DNA of 64,000 bases, from assembly GCA_001430745.1 (NCBI GenBank), contig KQ482057.1, forward strand, positions 304,052-368,051, read 5' to 3'. A program made the translations under genes and the position numbers. The first letter of the stretch is position 1, and each line of letters opens with the position of its first letter. This DNA comes from Auxenochlorella pyrenoidosa. Lineage: Eukaryota > Chlorophyta > Trebouxiophyceae > Chlorellales > Chlorellaceae. Shown here piece after piece: positions 33,185 to 46,300 of the stretch. The notes beneath the pieces were generated by a model. That model had not been told where the DNA came from and ran no database searches. It was given only the letters and a program-made list of their open reading frames with translations.

Positions 33185-35255
33185 ATGGCCGAACGCCTGG
33201 CTTTGCAATGGTCTGCTGAGGTTTTAGATTACGCTGCCAAGCATGCATTCCACTCTAAGCGTGGCGCGCTGACAGTAGCTGATATCCATCTGGCTGGTGG
33301 GCACTCTGGGCAAGGCGACGCCGCGGCGCCCTGGCCGCAGCTGATGCGGGTGCAGGATGCTGCAGATCTGCTCTGCCGCGCTGAACCCGAGTCGAGTGCT
33401 ACAGAGGTAAGGAGAGGCAGGGTTTTATCCGTGCTGCCATGCCACCAGTGTGTTGCATGAGTTTACTCAGCTGAGCCATGCGTGCGTGTTCCACTGCAGG
33501 CCATGCCTGCAGCCCACCTGCTGCCTGTGCCACTCGAGGTCGGTATTGCACCGCATTGGCTGGCCATCGACGGCGTACAGCCAGCAACGGTGGAGAATGC
33601 GCAGCCGCGGAGCGTGATGGGCCCCCGCCGCACCCTCCCTGTCATAGCAGCCGCTGCACTGCGCAGTAGGCCGTCAGCACCACAAACTGGTGGTTGCGTG
33701 GCTGGTGTTGTTCAACACGAAGAGGCTGGGGCGATTCCTGTATCCCTGCCTCTCAAGCACTCGATGCCAGAGGAGCTGCAGCTTTATTTCAATGTCGTGC
33801 GGCGGGCGCTCCGGTTTAAGGCTGGCCTGCCTGATGGGTGCTCTCTTGGACCATGTGCCGTGGCGGCCAGCCTCGCCACGGATCCAGGTGCTGAGTGTTT
33901 TCTGCCACAATGGAGTATTTGAGGGCTGACAGATGTGGTGCATGGCAGCAGCGCACTGCAAACGTTCTCCCAACTAACTCCCAACTAACCTGTGGGCGTG
34001 TCATCTTCTGCCAGCGCCTGATTTTGTCCATGTGTCCTTTTGCCCTCTCAGCAGGACTGCAGCCCATGCTGCCCTACCTGGTGCCCCTGCTGGCCGATGA
34101 GGTGGGCAGGAACCTCGGAGACGCGGCGCAGTTGCACGTGGTTCTGAGGTGCGCATGTTGACGCTGCCAACATCTGGTCTGCAATGCTGAACACTCGGCG
34201 ACACTGCTGGAACATCTCGGCAGGGAACAACGCAGTCTGTACAGCATACTTTGTATCCTTTTGCCAGCTCTGCGTTGCCGCGCATGCTGTTGCGCACGCT
34301 GGAACCCTGCCCTGTCAACCCAGCACTCGTCTTCTATACCTGTGCAGTGCAATACGTGGCCTCCTCAGCAATGCAAGTCTGCACATGCTGCCCTACATCC
34401 ACCGCTTGCTTCCTGGTGAGCCTTGGTTATCCAAACCTCTTGCTGCCTGCTGCTGCCATGTTTTCGCACCTACCTGGGCGATGACGGGTCTTCAACTCCC
34501 TGGCTGGATGCAGCAATCATGACATGCCTCGTGGCACAGCATGTTGGGACTGGCGACGAGCATTGGGCCATCCGAGACAAAGTGAGCATGGCAAGGGCAT
34601 CGACTGTCACAGCACTTCCGAGCCTGCTGCCCTCACATGCCACACACCCAGGATTGTGCTGTTCAACAACGCAAAGAGGACCCCATTTGCAGGCCGCAGC
34701 CATCGTGTCGCACATCGTGCGGCGCGCACACAATGATGCTCTGGTAGCAGCACTGGCCCGCGTGCAGCAGTCGTTGGCATCTGCCATGTTTGCAGATTCG
34801 CCCTCAACACGCTATGGTGAGTCATGCCACTTGGGGACCTGACTGGATTCGTGGCCTCAGTCACTAATTTCCTCCATTATCCTTGGTGGGTTGCAGGGTC
34901 GCTGGTGGGACTGACAGCATTTGGTGCGCCCCTTCTCATTGAGACGTTACTGCCCAAGCTCAAACGCTACGCATCCCTGTTTCAGGTGCGTGCCCATGTA
35001 CGACGCATGGTTCCGTGCAAAGAGTAGCTTACCTTTGCCTGCTTACTGGCGCATCTCGACCTGGCCATGCAGGAGGAGGATCAAACGCTAGCGGACATGC
35101 ATGTGCGCGCCGCGCTGATGGTTGCTATAGGCAGGTGCATGTCATGGGGCGGCGGCAGGCGTGCAGTTACCATCATGCACTCGGTGCCAGACACAGGAGC
35201 AGCATTCCGGGCCGCCCTGCAGGCGGTGGCGCCGGCAAGCCACGTGCACTTATGA
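33185..35255 (+). CDS. TAF6: TAF6-like TFIID subunit (N-terminal exon not found)
   Basis: TAF6 is a histone-fold subunit of TFIID (and of SAGA in some organisms) that pairs with TAF9. The first exon seen gives the second half of the histone fold (WSAEVLDYAAKHAFHSKRGA, then LTVADIHLAG). The diagnostic HWLAIDGVQPATVENAQP follows near 33560, then LKHSMPEELQLYFNVVRRAL, and the C-terminal HEAT-repeat part: MLPYLVPLLADEV, ASLHMLPYIHRLLPGE, HVGTGDEHWAIRDK, FGAPLLIETLLPKLKRYASL. It ends with SHVHL and a stop at 35253-35255. The first helix of the histone fold is missing from the ATG at 33185. Because that codon follows a CACAG acceptor, an exon further left is probable. It converges on the DEAD-box helicase gene. 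Confidence 0.85.
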
Positions 35256-35314
35256 CCTGCATGAATGTGGACAACCTCTGCGCTGTGAAACACCCTGTAT
35301 ACCCTTATGGTCAA

Positions 35315-35328
35315 TGTAAAATTTTACA
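35315..35328. terminator. Palindromic bidirectional polyadenylation signal
   Basis: TGTAAAATTTTACA is a perfect 14-bp palindrome, so it reads TGTAA on both strands. It is 60 bp after the TAF6 stop and 75 bp after the stop of the opposing helicase gene, and is followed by a run of 16 A on the plus strand (35328-35343). Confidence 0.7.
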
Positions 35329-35402
35329 AAAAAAAAAAAAAAAGACTGGCAGCCGATTTGGAAAGGAAAGAACTGTGTACAAAAGGTTGCATGGGCGGCA
35401 AC

Positions 35403-38400
35403 TCAGTCAAGGTCAAGGCCGGTTGCCTTGTCAAACTCGGCAGAAGTGATCTTCCCCTTCTTCACTTTGCGTAGTAGGGCATATTCATCCTGTAGTTGGC
35501 GAAGGTCGTCCCTTTCTTGTGCCTTGCGCCGCTTAGCCGCTGGCAGATGAGGTTGTGCCGACACTGCCTCTGCCTGCACGTAAGCGCAAGAAGAAGGCGG
35601 TGCCTCAACTAGCTTGCATACAAACAGTCAAATGGCTGACATACTGCATCCTGAAATTTCGTTCTCTTCTCACCAGTGCCACCTGTTTCCGCTGCTGCCG
35701 CTGCTCATGGTCGTGCTGCTGCTGCTGCTGCTGCTGCTTCAGCTTTGCCTGCCGCTGCTTCTCCCGTGCTTTGTCTTTGAACCTCACTGCATGGGAGGCA
35801 TCCAGGCTGCGTATTTAGGGCAGGTAAACACAAGCCAGGAGCAAGCACAAGTGCACGGCGTGCATGACTACTAGGCCTCGCCTGCATTTGGGTCCACGGC
35901 CGAAGGAGTAAAATCCTTGAGCCCCTCGCCCCCTCGCTTGATTTCTGGCATGCGAGGTATCCGCAGCAGAGCAAAGGCAGTCGCCAGTTGACCGAGCGCA
36001 AGATCCTGCACACGGTGGACCCGGCCAAGAGGAGTGAGTCACGATTCACATCGGATGACGCAGACTTGCGTGCAACCCACAGAACACCCGGTGGCAATAC
36101 GTTTCTTGGCAACCTGAAGTCTGAAGATGAATTTGCAGTGGTGCTCCTTGTAGGCGCGGACATAGCTGACAAAAGCTTTAATGCCAGTCTCCATCACCAG
36201 CCTGCAGATGGGATGCTAAGCAAACAGCTCCTCAGTTGCGAGGCAATGGCAGCAGCACGCACGCCCTTCCTTTCCTTTCAAGTTCAGGGCACAGCCTCCA
36301 CTCTCCTCACAGCCGCCATCTGCCTATACTCCAAAGATGCACCCATACAAAGCCAGCGAAGCATGCCACTAACCTATCGGTCTCCGCCTGCCGCTGCAGC
36401 TCTGGCTGCACGTGTGGCAGCTGGGCTGAAGGCATCTGCTGCAAGGGGATCTTTCTGACCCTCAAAAAGTCTACGTAGTTGATCTCATGTGGCAGAAGAT
36501 ACACAACTGCAAAGCTGGCAAAGGGTGAACATCCTGTTAGCATGCACCTTTGGTGGTGCAACAACAGGAGACAGTGCCATGGGAGGTGCAGGAATCTACC
36601 TGCGTTTCCGCTGCGCCCCATACGGGCAGTCCGTCCGACCCGGTGCACAAATGAGTTGGGGTCCTGCTGAGGGCACGGACGCAGCAAGGGTTGAGTGAAA
36701 CACACGGGCTGCTGTATGTGTGCATTCCGGACGTGGTCGCATGTGTTCCAGTGTTGAAAAGGCTTTTGACCTTGCCTGGGGGGGGTCAAACTGCACGATC
36801 CACTGAACATCTGGGATGTCAAGGCCCCGAGCTGCAACATCAGTGCAAAGCAGGACACCTGCAAGGAAAAAGACGTGCCCATGAGGCGGGCCAGACACCT
36901 CGACTGGCGGGCTCGTAAGCACCATGCCACTGGCAAAACCTGGCACGGAAATAAGAGCTGGAGGCCTCACCTGCGGGCGCGTCGGCAAAGGCAGAGAGCG
37001 TAGAGGCTCGCAAGGACTGCTTCATCTTGCCGTGCAGCGCCCGAATGGCAAGGCCCTTGGACTGTCGTAAGCGCGGTAGCACAACTGTGGGGGAGTGTGG
37101 GTGTGTGTGTGCGTGGGTGGGTGGGTGGGTGGGGTGGGGGGTGCAGGGTGGGGTGGGGGGCCCGGGGGCGAGTACCTTAGTGTTGCGCTCTGCAATGTAT
37201 GAAAGTTTGCACGCCGCGGCATGCAGTTCGAATTGCAGACTGCCTTGCTCACCTGACATGAAGTCTACACATGCACAGGTCAGGAAGTACACAATAATCT
37301 TGTCCGATTTGTGCTCCTGAAGGAGTGTTTGAAGCAGTGTCTTGTGACTTGATACTGCTGTGCACAGTATAGGCTGGCATTCTTACCATCGCTTCCGCCT
37401 TCTCACTTCCAGGACATGCAGTGCATGCTACTGTGCTTGAGGGCGTACCTCAAGGAAAGCAAGCAGCTGCGGCAGCTTCTGGGTGGCCGGACAAACAATG
37501 TACTGCAAAGCATGGAGAAGGATGCATCCAGGACGTCGGTGAACCAGCCCATAAAAGCTGCAGGCTGCCAGGCCAGGAGGCAGACTGCAGGACGCACCAT
37601 GCTTGCCATTGTCCATGCACAGCAGGTGTCTACCTGTATCTGCAGTGTGCTTGGCGTGCGCTGCAGCACATCAAGTGCTCCAACTGGTGTGTGTGCATGA
37701 CTTGGTGCAAGCTTGCCATCTGCAGGCTGCGCACGAGCCACAGCAACATTCACGCGCACTGCAGAGAGGGCAAGGGGCCTATTGGCGGTGGCCATCAGTG
37801 AGCCGAAGGATGAACGCAGATGTGCAGAGGAAGGACGAGGCAGCACAGTTATACATGCGCAGTGGCAGGGCAGCACAGGAACAGGCAGCCAGCAATGTCG
37901 TGCCATGCAATCCACGGTGCCAGCAAAGCAGAGACCTTCATCAGGCAGGCAGCTGCCCGCACCGGGGTTGCGCAAGCCGGCGCGTGCAAGGGCCTCCACT
38001 GCTTCTGTCTGGGTTGCGCTGAACAGACCTGCAGGCATGGGGGCAGAACTGCACTTGTTCAATACCTGGCAGGGGAGAACATGGGCGTTTTAGCAATCGT
38101 ACAACTGAGCCATGCTCCACGGGCAGCACGAAGATGGACCACAGACACAATCCCAGGCATCCAACCTGTCCGTCGCTGCCTGGGCAGGCGCTGCATGATC
38201 GCATCCAGCTGTGCCTTGAAGCCCATATCAAGCAGGCGGTCCGCCTCATCCAGCACAAGCACCTCAACTGCAATGGGCTGGCTGGCTTGGTCAGCAGGGC
38301 ACAACACCCCGTGACATGCCTGGCCCTTGCCGCATATATGTTTGCAAGGACAGCACAGACTGTGGGTGCATGCAGCGCGCCCCTGCCTCTGTCAAGGCGG

Positions 38401-39301
38401 CTCAGATGGTGGAGCTTGCGCACCAGTGCGCAGGTCCATGGATGTGCAGCGCTGCATGACATCATCAAGGCGGCCGGGCGTGCCCACCAAAACATGCCCG
38501 CTGCCCTCCTTGAAGGCTGCCACATCAGCTTTGGGATCCCTGCAGGAAGGGCACACGAAAGGTGCACATCCTCCCCTTGAGCAGTTTGGTGGAACAGGTC
38601 TCATGTGCCAACATGAGGCAAGGGAAGGCATGCACGCTGGACAGAGCGGGCAGGGCAGGGCAATGCTGTGCTCGCACGGCGTCTTTTTCAGACCGCGAGC
38701 GACGTGCAGAGCACCCGAAAAGGCAAGGTTGGCCCAGCGGATGCGGCCCGAGCTCACGTGCCCCCGACCAGCAGCAGGGCCCGCAGCCATGGCACGGTTG
38801 CAATGAACGGCTGCGCAACCTCAAATATCTGGCGAGCAAGCTCGCGGGTTGGGCTCACAATGACCGCTCCCACCTGCATGGCCGCAAACAAGCAAGTCTG
38901 CTTGGTAAGAGGAGGAATTGCAGGGAGACGTTGCAGGCTGCTGGCCCCCACCACTTTGATGCCCATCCTGCCTGGTTGCGTTTCAGCGGCGGCTCCAGGC
39001 GGCACATGCGCTCCACCACCGGCAGCACAAACGCGAGGGTCTTCCCACTGCCAGTGCAGGCATCCACTGCAACGTCCTTGTTGCCGCAGAAGAGTGGAAT
39101 GGTTGCCTCCTGTGGCGTGTGAGCAAGGGTTGGGGCAAGGAGGAGCGGTTCGTCAGCTGCAGGCGCAGGCACCATGGCACAACCCAAGGGCTGGGAGAAG
39201 CTAGGTCATACCTGCACAGGGGTGGGCTCGATGAACCCGGCTTGCTCCAGTGCACGCAGCAGACCACCGCTGAGCGGCGGCGACAGGTCCGCGAACCGCA
39301 T
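35403..39301 (-). CDS. DDX55: DEAD-box RNA helicase of the DDX55/SPB4 type (RH18-like)
   Basis: An ATP-dependent RNA helicase of the SPB4/DDX55 family, which acts in late 60S ribosomal subunit assembly in the nucleolus. The start at 39301 gives [10 protein letters not shown] and the Q motif [10 protein letters not shown]. Later exons carry motif I ACTGSGKT, Ia [10 protein letters not shown], Ib GTPGRL, motif [15 protein letters not shown], motif [24 protein letters not shown] and motif [15 protein letters not shown]. The C-terminus is family-typical: [19 protein letters not shown], a lysine/glutamine-rich coil, and [20 protein letters not shown] before the stop at 35403-35405. The Q-rich coil is encoded by a CTG/CAG run. 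Many introns, one of them G-rich on the plus strand. Confidence 0.93.
35714..35738. repeat. (TGC)8 microsatellite encoding poly-Gln on the minus strand
   Basis: A trinucleotide run inside the C-terminal exon of the helicase. On the minus strand it encodes about seven Gln between two charged coiled-coil segments, so it is likely to vary in length between strains. Confidence 0.85.
37086..37165 (+). repeat. G-rich tract (GGGT/GGTG repeats) in a helicase intron
   Basis: The plus strand has successive GGGTGGGTGGG runs and poly-G blocks over about 80 bp, within an intron of the minus-strand helicase gene. It fits the pattern for a G-quadruplex on the non-template side of that gene. Confidence 0.7.
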
Positions 39302-39617
39302 TTCTGGCGTTGGCGGCGGCTTCCCGCCGGCTGGCACCTCGAGCAGAGTGATGACGCTTCAGTGAGCGCTCGCGTACAACGCAGACAGCAGGGGGTTTGG
39401 GGCGGCGGGCCCCAAGAAAACAGGGGGGCCTGTGATGGTGCGTGCAACAAGACGAGGCACTGTCGGGGCCCTGCTATCCATGGCATTCATCATCCCGCCC
39501 TCCAGTGCCGCTAGCTGCCGTGCATGCTTTGTTCGGGCCTGGCCTCCTTAGTGCGAGGCTGCATCGCACCCGCTCACCATTGTCGGACCCTGCTCTGGGA
39601 CGAGGCAGCCAGGAAAC
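39302..39617. promoter_or_regulatory. Divergent promoter region of helicase and eIF3c
   Basis: About 316 bp between the helicase start (minus) and the proposed eIF3c start (plus). No coding exon is seen. It should hold both promoters and 5' UTRs; specific elements cannot be named. Confidence 0.5.
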
Positions 39618-42600
39618 ATGGTAGGCAAGGGGGTGATGCTCTGCTCAGTTGCCAGTTCCACGGTTAGCTTCTGCGTGCCCGCTCTAATAGAGCCGGCCAT
39701 CTCACAGCAGGGGCCCAACAACGGCAGCTGCTAGCCATCAGCCCGCGCATGCTGGGGAGCTGCAGCTAGAATAGTGAGGGCTGCACCTGCGGCGTCCTTC
39801 TGGAGAGCAGCTGCTCTACAGATTCGACGCTCGCGATCCAGGAGTTACCCGCGGCTGAAGCTGCTGTCCGCCGCCAGCGCTGCCGCCAGTGCTTCCCTGC
39901 TCACGAGCGTTGCTCCCCTTGTGGCCCCTCCCGATCGCAGGCCTCCAAGTTCTGGGCGGCCAGCAGCAGCGATGAGGAGAGTGAGGAGGAGGTGACCTCG
40001 TCCTCAGAGGAGGAGAGCTCGTCAGGTGGGCAGTGTGCCCGCACTGACATGCCGCTGCCCCTCGTCCTTGTTGCGTGTTGTGAACCTGCCCTGCCTCGCC
40101 ACGCCATCGCAGATGATGGCAGCTCCTCCGATTCCGACTCCAGCAGCAGCTCCAGCAGCAGCGACGCATCTAGCCGCAAAAAAGGTGCCAGCCGCTTCCT
40201 CATGGGGTCCTCCGACAGCGAGAGCGAGGATGAGCGCCGCGTGGTGCGCAGCGCCAAGGACAAGGCTTACGACGAGCTGCGGGCCACCTGCAACGAGATC
40301 AAGGTGCGCCTTTTATGCCACCTACCAGTGCGCTAGCTCACCGTTCCGTTGGCTCTCCGCTTCTCCCCTCCCGCTGCCTGCAGTATGGCCTCCCTCGTGG
40401 CTCCTGAGATGCAATCACTCGACAAACAGTGTGTCACTGCTTAGTGAGCGGCGTTCCCTGTGCTGCAGAACAAGATGCACATCAACGATTGGGCCGCCAT
40501 CCAAACCCTGTTTGATAAGCTTAACAAGCAGCTGGAGCGCACGCAAAAGGTACGCTATGTGCCAGTGGCTGGTGAGCATGGCTGAACGCCTGCTAATCTC
40601 CACCTTGACCATCCCACTCCCCTTGCATCATTGTAAACCTGGCAACACGTGCCACTGCTGGCCACATCTCCTACCCTTGGCCCCCGGTCGTGCTGTTGCT
40701 TTCGCAGGTGACGCAGAGCCTGGGCGTTCCGCGGGCATACGTGCGCATGATGTGCGAGCTGGAGGACTTCTTGAATAAAACGCTGGCCGGTGAGGTAGCC
40801 CTCCCAACAGGCTGCTCTCCTTTTTCGAAGATGCGCGGCCGTTGCCTAGTGCAGCATTCTCTCCCTTTTATGTTCACTTTCCTGTGTCCCCACCGAACCT
40901 GCTTGCAGAGAAGCCAAAGCTGAGTCCCACCAACACGCGCGCACTCACGCGCATGAAGCAGACACTGCGCAAGCACAATGCGGCATATGTGGAGCAGATG
41001 CGGCTGTTCCGGTAATGTTTCAAGTGCATGTTGCTGCTTGCAGGACTTTGTTCTCAGGACGAGAAAGCTGTGTCGAGCTGCCTTCCCGCGTAACTGGGCA
41101 CTTGAGGATTGCGCAGTGTGGAGTGTTTGGCAACGTTTCAGGGAGACTCGCTGCTTTTAATTGCTCTGCATATGCCATTGCAGGGACAACCCCATCAGCG
41201 AGACTGAGGAGGAAGAGGAAAGCCCCAGCGAGAGCGAGTCGGCTGGTGCGATGGCAGTTGGTTGGGATGATGGTCCAAGCAGGCGTCATCCTGGCAAAGG
41301 TTGACCAAACAGCTATGTTTGACCAATCAGCATCTCGCACCAGTTTCAGGTGCACGACACTTCTACACATGTCTCCTGCAGGTGACAGCGAGCGTGACTT
41401 GAACACAGAAGAGGAGGAGGAGGCCAAGTTCAAATCAGGTGATCCATGTGTGTAGAGCACAAGTGGACACCGCAAGTGCATGCGGCCTCTGCAACCTGCC
41501 AATGTGGTGCGCATGTCTCTTTTCTGTGTTCTGCCCTGCAGTTCGCACTGGTGTGGTGCAGCGCCCCAAGGACAAGATCCTGTCCATGGACCCCAAGGAA
41601 ATCACGTATGAGATGGTGCAGAAGAAGCTGCAAGAGATTGCACTGGCGCGCGGCAAAACGACGCGCATTGACCGCCAGGAGCAGGTGAGCTGTCCAGCAT
41701 TGCCTGAGCTCTCGTCCATCCACCCTGCACCCACTTATTTTCTCGATGGGGAGCATGTAGCCAGGCTGACTATACTGTTGTGTACTGCTGCACATACAGC
41801 CGAATGCCTTCTCCATGCTCTGCCTTCTGCTCTGGCCTCACTGACTTGTTGTGCTCCTATGGCATGCAGATTGAGATGCTCACCTACTTGGCAGGTGTTA
41901 CCAAGGGCCCGGTGCAAAAGGTGGAAATCCTCATCAACATCATCACAGTCACCTTCGATATGAACCAGCCGACACAGGCAAGCTGGCAGAACAACTGAGC
42001 ATGCCTGCTTTGTCACCGCCCTGTTTTTAACCTTGAGTTCAGGCTCGCATGCTGAACATGGCCAGCCTCCTGGTGGAGGGGTTGAGCCTGATTTTGTTGA
42101 GCACAAGTTTTACACATTCTCACATTCTCCTCCCTGGCATGCAGAGCGCCATGACTGTGCCAAACTGGAACAGATGCGCGCAGACCATGTTTGACATCAT
42201 GGTGAGGTGCTGCATAATTGAAGAAGCTGGTGCACGAGCTGGTTTTTGTGCCTCGCCGGGGTGTGCAGGAGCTTGTATCTTGGTGCCCCGCGGGCGCTTG
42301 GAGTCGAGAACCTGTGTGTCAAACCTCCTGCTCATCAGGTCCTGCTGGATGAAAACAGGCATGTTAGCCTCACTGACACACCTCCCGAAGACGAGCGCAT
42401 TGAGGAGCCAGAGGCGGGCGCCCCGACCCAGGCATGCACATGCTGTTTGATGGCTGTTTAGAGTATAGTTGGCAACAGCTGCCAAGGTGTTCCGCGCCCT
42501 GATCGAGCATGCCTGTAACTGCCCAGCGGCCAACATCCAGGCGTTGCGCATCGACCAGTGCACCATCTCACTCAGTGTGCCCTCCCTCCCACCCATCCTT

Positions 42601-43272
42601 CGGCAGGTGTGGGGCAACCTGGGTGCCTTCTTGGAGCGGCTGGATGATGAGTGGAACAGCAGCCTGAAGGTGATATAATATGGAGGGCCGAACAAGGCGC
42701 CTCGTGCATCTGCTGTCAAAAATGCATTCATGTCGGGCTGTTCCAGCAGGCGCAGAACTGCCATCTGCTGCCCCCCACTGTGCAGGCCCTCGATCCGCAC
42801 GCCAACGAGTACATGGAGCGCCTGAAAGATGAGGCTGTGCTGCTCGCACTGGCGCAGAAGGTGCACCCTAGCTGTTGCCACACATACGAGCCTTGCCCGG
42901 AAAAAGTGCCGTGCTGCCCTAGCTTGGCGAGAAGGTTTTGCCGACTGTGGTCAAACTTTGCTGCCTTGCAGGTCTCCCAGTATTTGGAAGCGCACAATGA
43001 GCTGGACAAGCTTGCAGGCGTGGCGCTGAAGCGCATCCAGCATTTCTATTACAAGACAGGCAAGTCGCATTCACACATCCTTTGGGGTGGTGACGCTCTT
43101 CTCGAATTTATCAAATTCACCCTGTCAGTGGCATGGTCTAGATCGGGTGCTCTGTTTCCTCTCACTGTGATCGACGGATGCTTGCCCCTGCCCGACGTCT
43201 CTTCACTTCTGCAGATGTGGTGTACAGTGCCATGCGCAAGTTGGCTCTGCTGCAGCAGCAGGAATCGGCACA

Positions 43273-43304
<32 letters not shown>

Positions 43305-46300
43305 CTGTTGCAGAGGTCGAAGTTGTGGATGGGGAGGAGGCCGAGGGTGCCACGGGTAGGTTGGCCCTTGAGCATCTCTGTGGTGTGTCTCTCTTGCCTG
43401 TCCTTGCTTGGGTTGACATTTAGCATAGGCATGTGGAAGCCTGCACATCCCACACATATGCCATGTCCCTCCAGACCATGTGTGTGCTGTTTTGCACCCT
43501 TGCTTCATTGCAGAGCTGATTGTGGTCAAGATACCGCATGACTTCTCTATCCCGGAGAGCTGCACTGACTTGGTGGACGAGCTGGCGCACACGGTTTATG
43601 CGCATGGCAATGACAACCAGAAGGGGCAAGCCATGTTGTGTACAGTCTACTTCCGGTGCGTGCGCTGCTGGCGCATGCTTTTGGTTGGTGTTGTATTTGC
43701 TTGGGTCAACGTGAACTGTGGCCATGTTGGCGTGAATCCCGGCACGGCCCATGTCGCTGCCTGTGTGTAGGTGCATCCGCGACGACTTCTATGGTGCGCG
43801 AGACACGCTGCTGATGAGCCGCATTCAAGAGCAGACGGGCCAACTGGATGCCAAGATGCAGGTCGGCCTGTGCGCTCTTTGTGTAAACACCGTGTGTGCC
43901 TGTCTGCGCTGCCTGTTCTGATTATTGCACAGGCATGCGAGGCATGCACCTGCCGAGCAGGCACGATGTGTTCTCCACCCCTGTGCAGGTGCTGTACAAC
44001 CGCACCATGGCGCAGCTGGGCCTCTCTGCCTTCCGCGCCGGCCTGATCTACGAATGCCACCAGTGCCTCATGGACTTGTACGGCACCGGGCGCGTCAAGG
44101 AGCTCCTTGCACAGGCAAGGGTTGTTTGAGCCCCTGCCCATGCAGTTGCCATGCGCTGGGTTTGCCTTGGATGTACAGCCCTTCAGATGCATAGCCCTCC
44201 CTCCTTACAACTCTCTCCAATCGAGGGTTGCTCTCTGGGTTGCAGGGCATCCAGCAGCACCGCTTCCAGGAGAAGACGCCAGAACAGGAAGCTGCAGAGC
44301 GCCGCCGCCAGGTGCGCTTTTCTGGGGTATGTGCCTTGCAGACGTTCTCTTGCAAATTTACCCGCACAAGGTGCTGACCAGCACGAGGATGTCGCTCACT
44401 CTTTCCCTGCCCTGCCTGGGGTCTGTCCCTGCCTGCACAGGTGCCATTCCATATGCACATCAACCTCGAGCTGCTGGAGAGCACATACCTGATCTCTGCA
44501 ATGCTCCTGGAGGTGCGGCAGCGTGATGCTGAAGTTGCCCATGACTTGCTGGTGTGCGCTTGCTGCCAGGACTTCCCTGATCGGCATGATCTTTGCGCTC
44601 GATTTGCTTCAGGTGCCGGTCATGGCATCCCTCCAATCGACTGATGGCCGCAAGCGCATCATCAGCAAGCCGCTGCGTAGGTGAGAGCTGCCTTGACCTG
44701 TGCGAGACACCTAACTGGTGTGGTCAGTTGTTTCAGTTGGCACCTTGCAGGCTTGTGCAGAACCTCACTCCATTGCATTCCCACCTGGATATTGTGCCGA
44801 GCTGTCTGCCATTTACCCTTTCCAGGCTCATGGACAACTACGAGCGCCAGAGCTTCACCGGGCCGCCTGAGAATGTGCGCGATCACGTAATGGCAGCCGT
44901 CCGCTCGCTGTCAACAGGTGGGGTCCTGGCACCTAAATGGGACCAGGGGGAGGGAATGTGGGTACATCTCTCAGCATCACGAGTTCGTTACAAGGGCCCA
45001 TGGTCTCCTTGATTCTGCCCTTACCTGCTGCGCATGGCCCACAATGTGAGCAGGCGACTGGCGCCGGGCCTACCAGTACTCTACTGCGCTGTCGTGCTGG
45101 AACCTGCTGCCCCAGGTATGGAGCGCCCGGCATGTTTATACTGTCGTGGCTGCGCATGAGCACTGCAGGCTGGACACCCGCCACAGAGCTACTGTTGTGC
45201 CAAGACCCAGCGCAACCCTAGTGTCTCCTGCTTGCAGAAGGAGGCTGTGCTTGGCATGCTGCGGAGCAAGTTGCAGGAGGAGGGCCTGCGCACCTACCTG
45301 CTGGCCTATGGCCGCTTCTACTCTTCATTGAGCATCGCGCAGCTCTGTGACATGTTTGAGCTGCCAGAGCGCAAGGTTGGTGCTGCACCTGCAGGGATGC
45401 CCAGGCCAGCCAATCGTTGACCTCGGCAGGTTGCTCCAGTGGTTCACTGCGCAGCAAGACAGTTGTTTGACGACTGATACCACTTACCCGCATTTTGGCA
45501 GGTGCATTCCATTGTGAGCCGCCTGATTGCCGACGACGGCCTGCCAGCCAGCCACGACCAGCCAACAGGCACCATCGTTGTGCACCATGTGGAACCGACG
45601 CGCCTGCAGGTGAGCAACAGGGATGTGTGATGTGCTCAAGCGGCCAGCCGAATGCTGAACAGCTGCAGGCCTGCTGCACAATCACCCGCTCTGCGTGTTC
45701 CACCGGTTGCAGACCCTGGCGGGCACTTTCAGCGACAAGGCTTCGCTACTTGTCGACCTCAATGAGCGTGCCTTGGCCATGCGCACAGGTCTGGTGCACG
45801 CTCATAATGGGCGGGGCAATCAACATGCATGGCCGAACAGCACCCCCGCTGCTCAATGCGGGCCAGGCAGCGAGGCATCAACTGAATGGCTCGGCTGCCT
45901 GGCCTGCATCGAGCATTACCTACCAATCAGCGCAGGAAGCACTCATCATGCTGGCTGGCCCCCTGGTTCACGCGCAGGAGCGCTGCACACTGACGAGGAT
46001 GAGGGCGAGGGTCGGCGCGGCCAGGACGGTGCTCAGGCAAGGCTCTCAAGCCCAGCAAGCAAGGAATATCTGCACGAAGGGCGGCATGGCACATGCAATT
46101 GCTTATTCTAGCTGATATCCTTGTTCTGTCCCGACCCGTGATGCATTGCAGGGCGGCAGGCGCACTCGCATGGGCGGCCGGTTGGGCGGCGTGGGTGGTT
46201 TTGGTCGTGGTGGCAGGTGGGTCTGTTCTGTGTCAGTTTGTGCATAATGGAACACCCGCTGAGCTTCTCATGATTGTGCATATTCATTAGTGATTCACAT

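Noticed and set aside
43049..43453. Poly-Cys or poly-Gln rich minus-strand ORFs at the (GCA) repeat
   Set aside because: They are shadows of the (GCA)10 codons of eIF3c on the plus strand.
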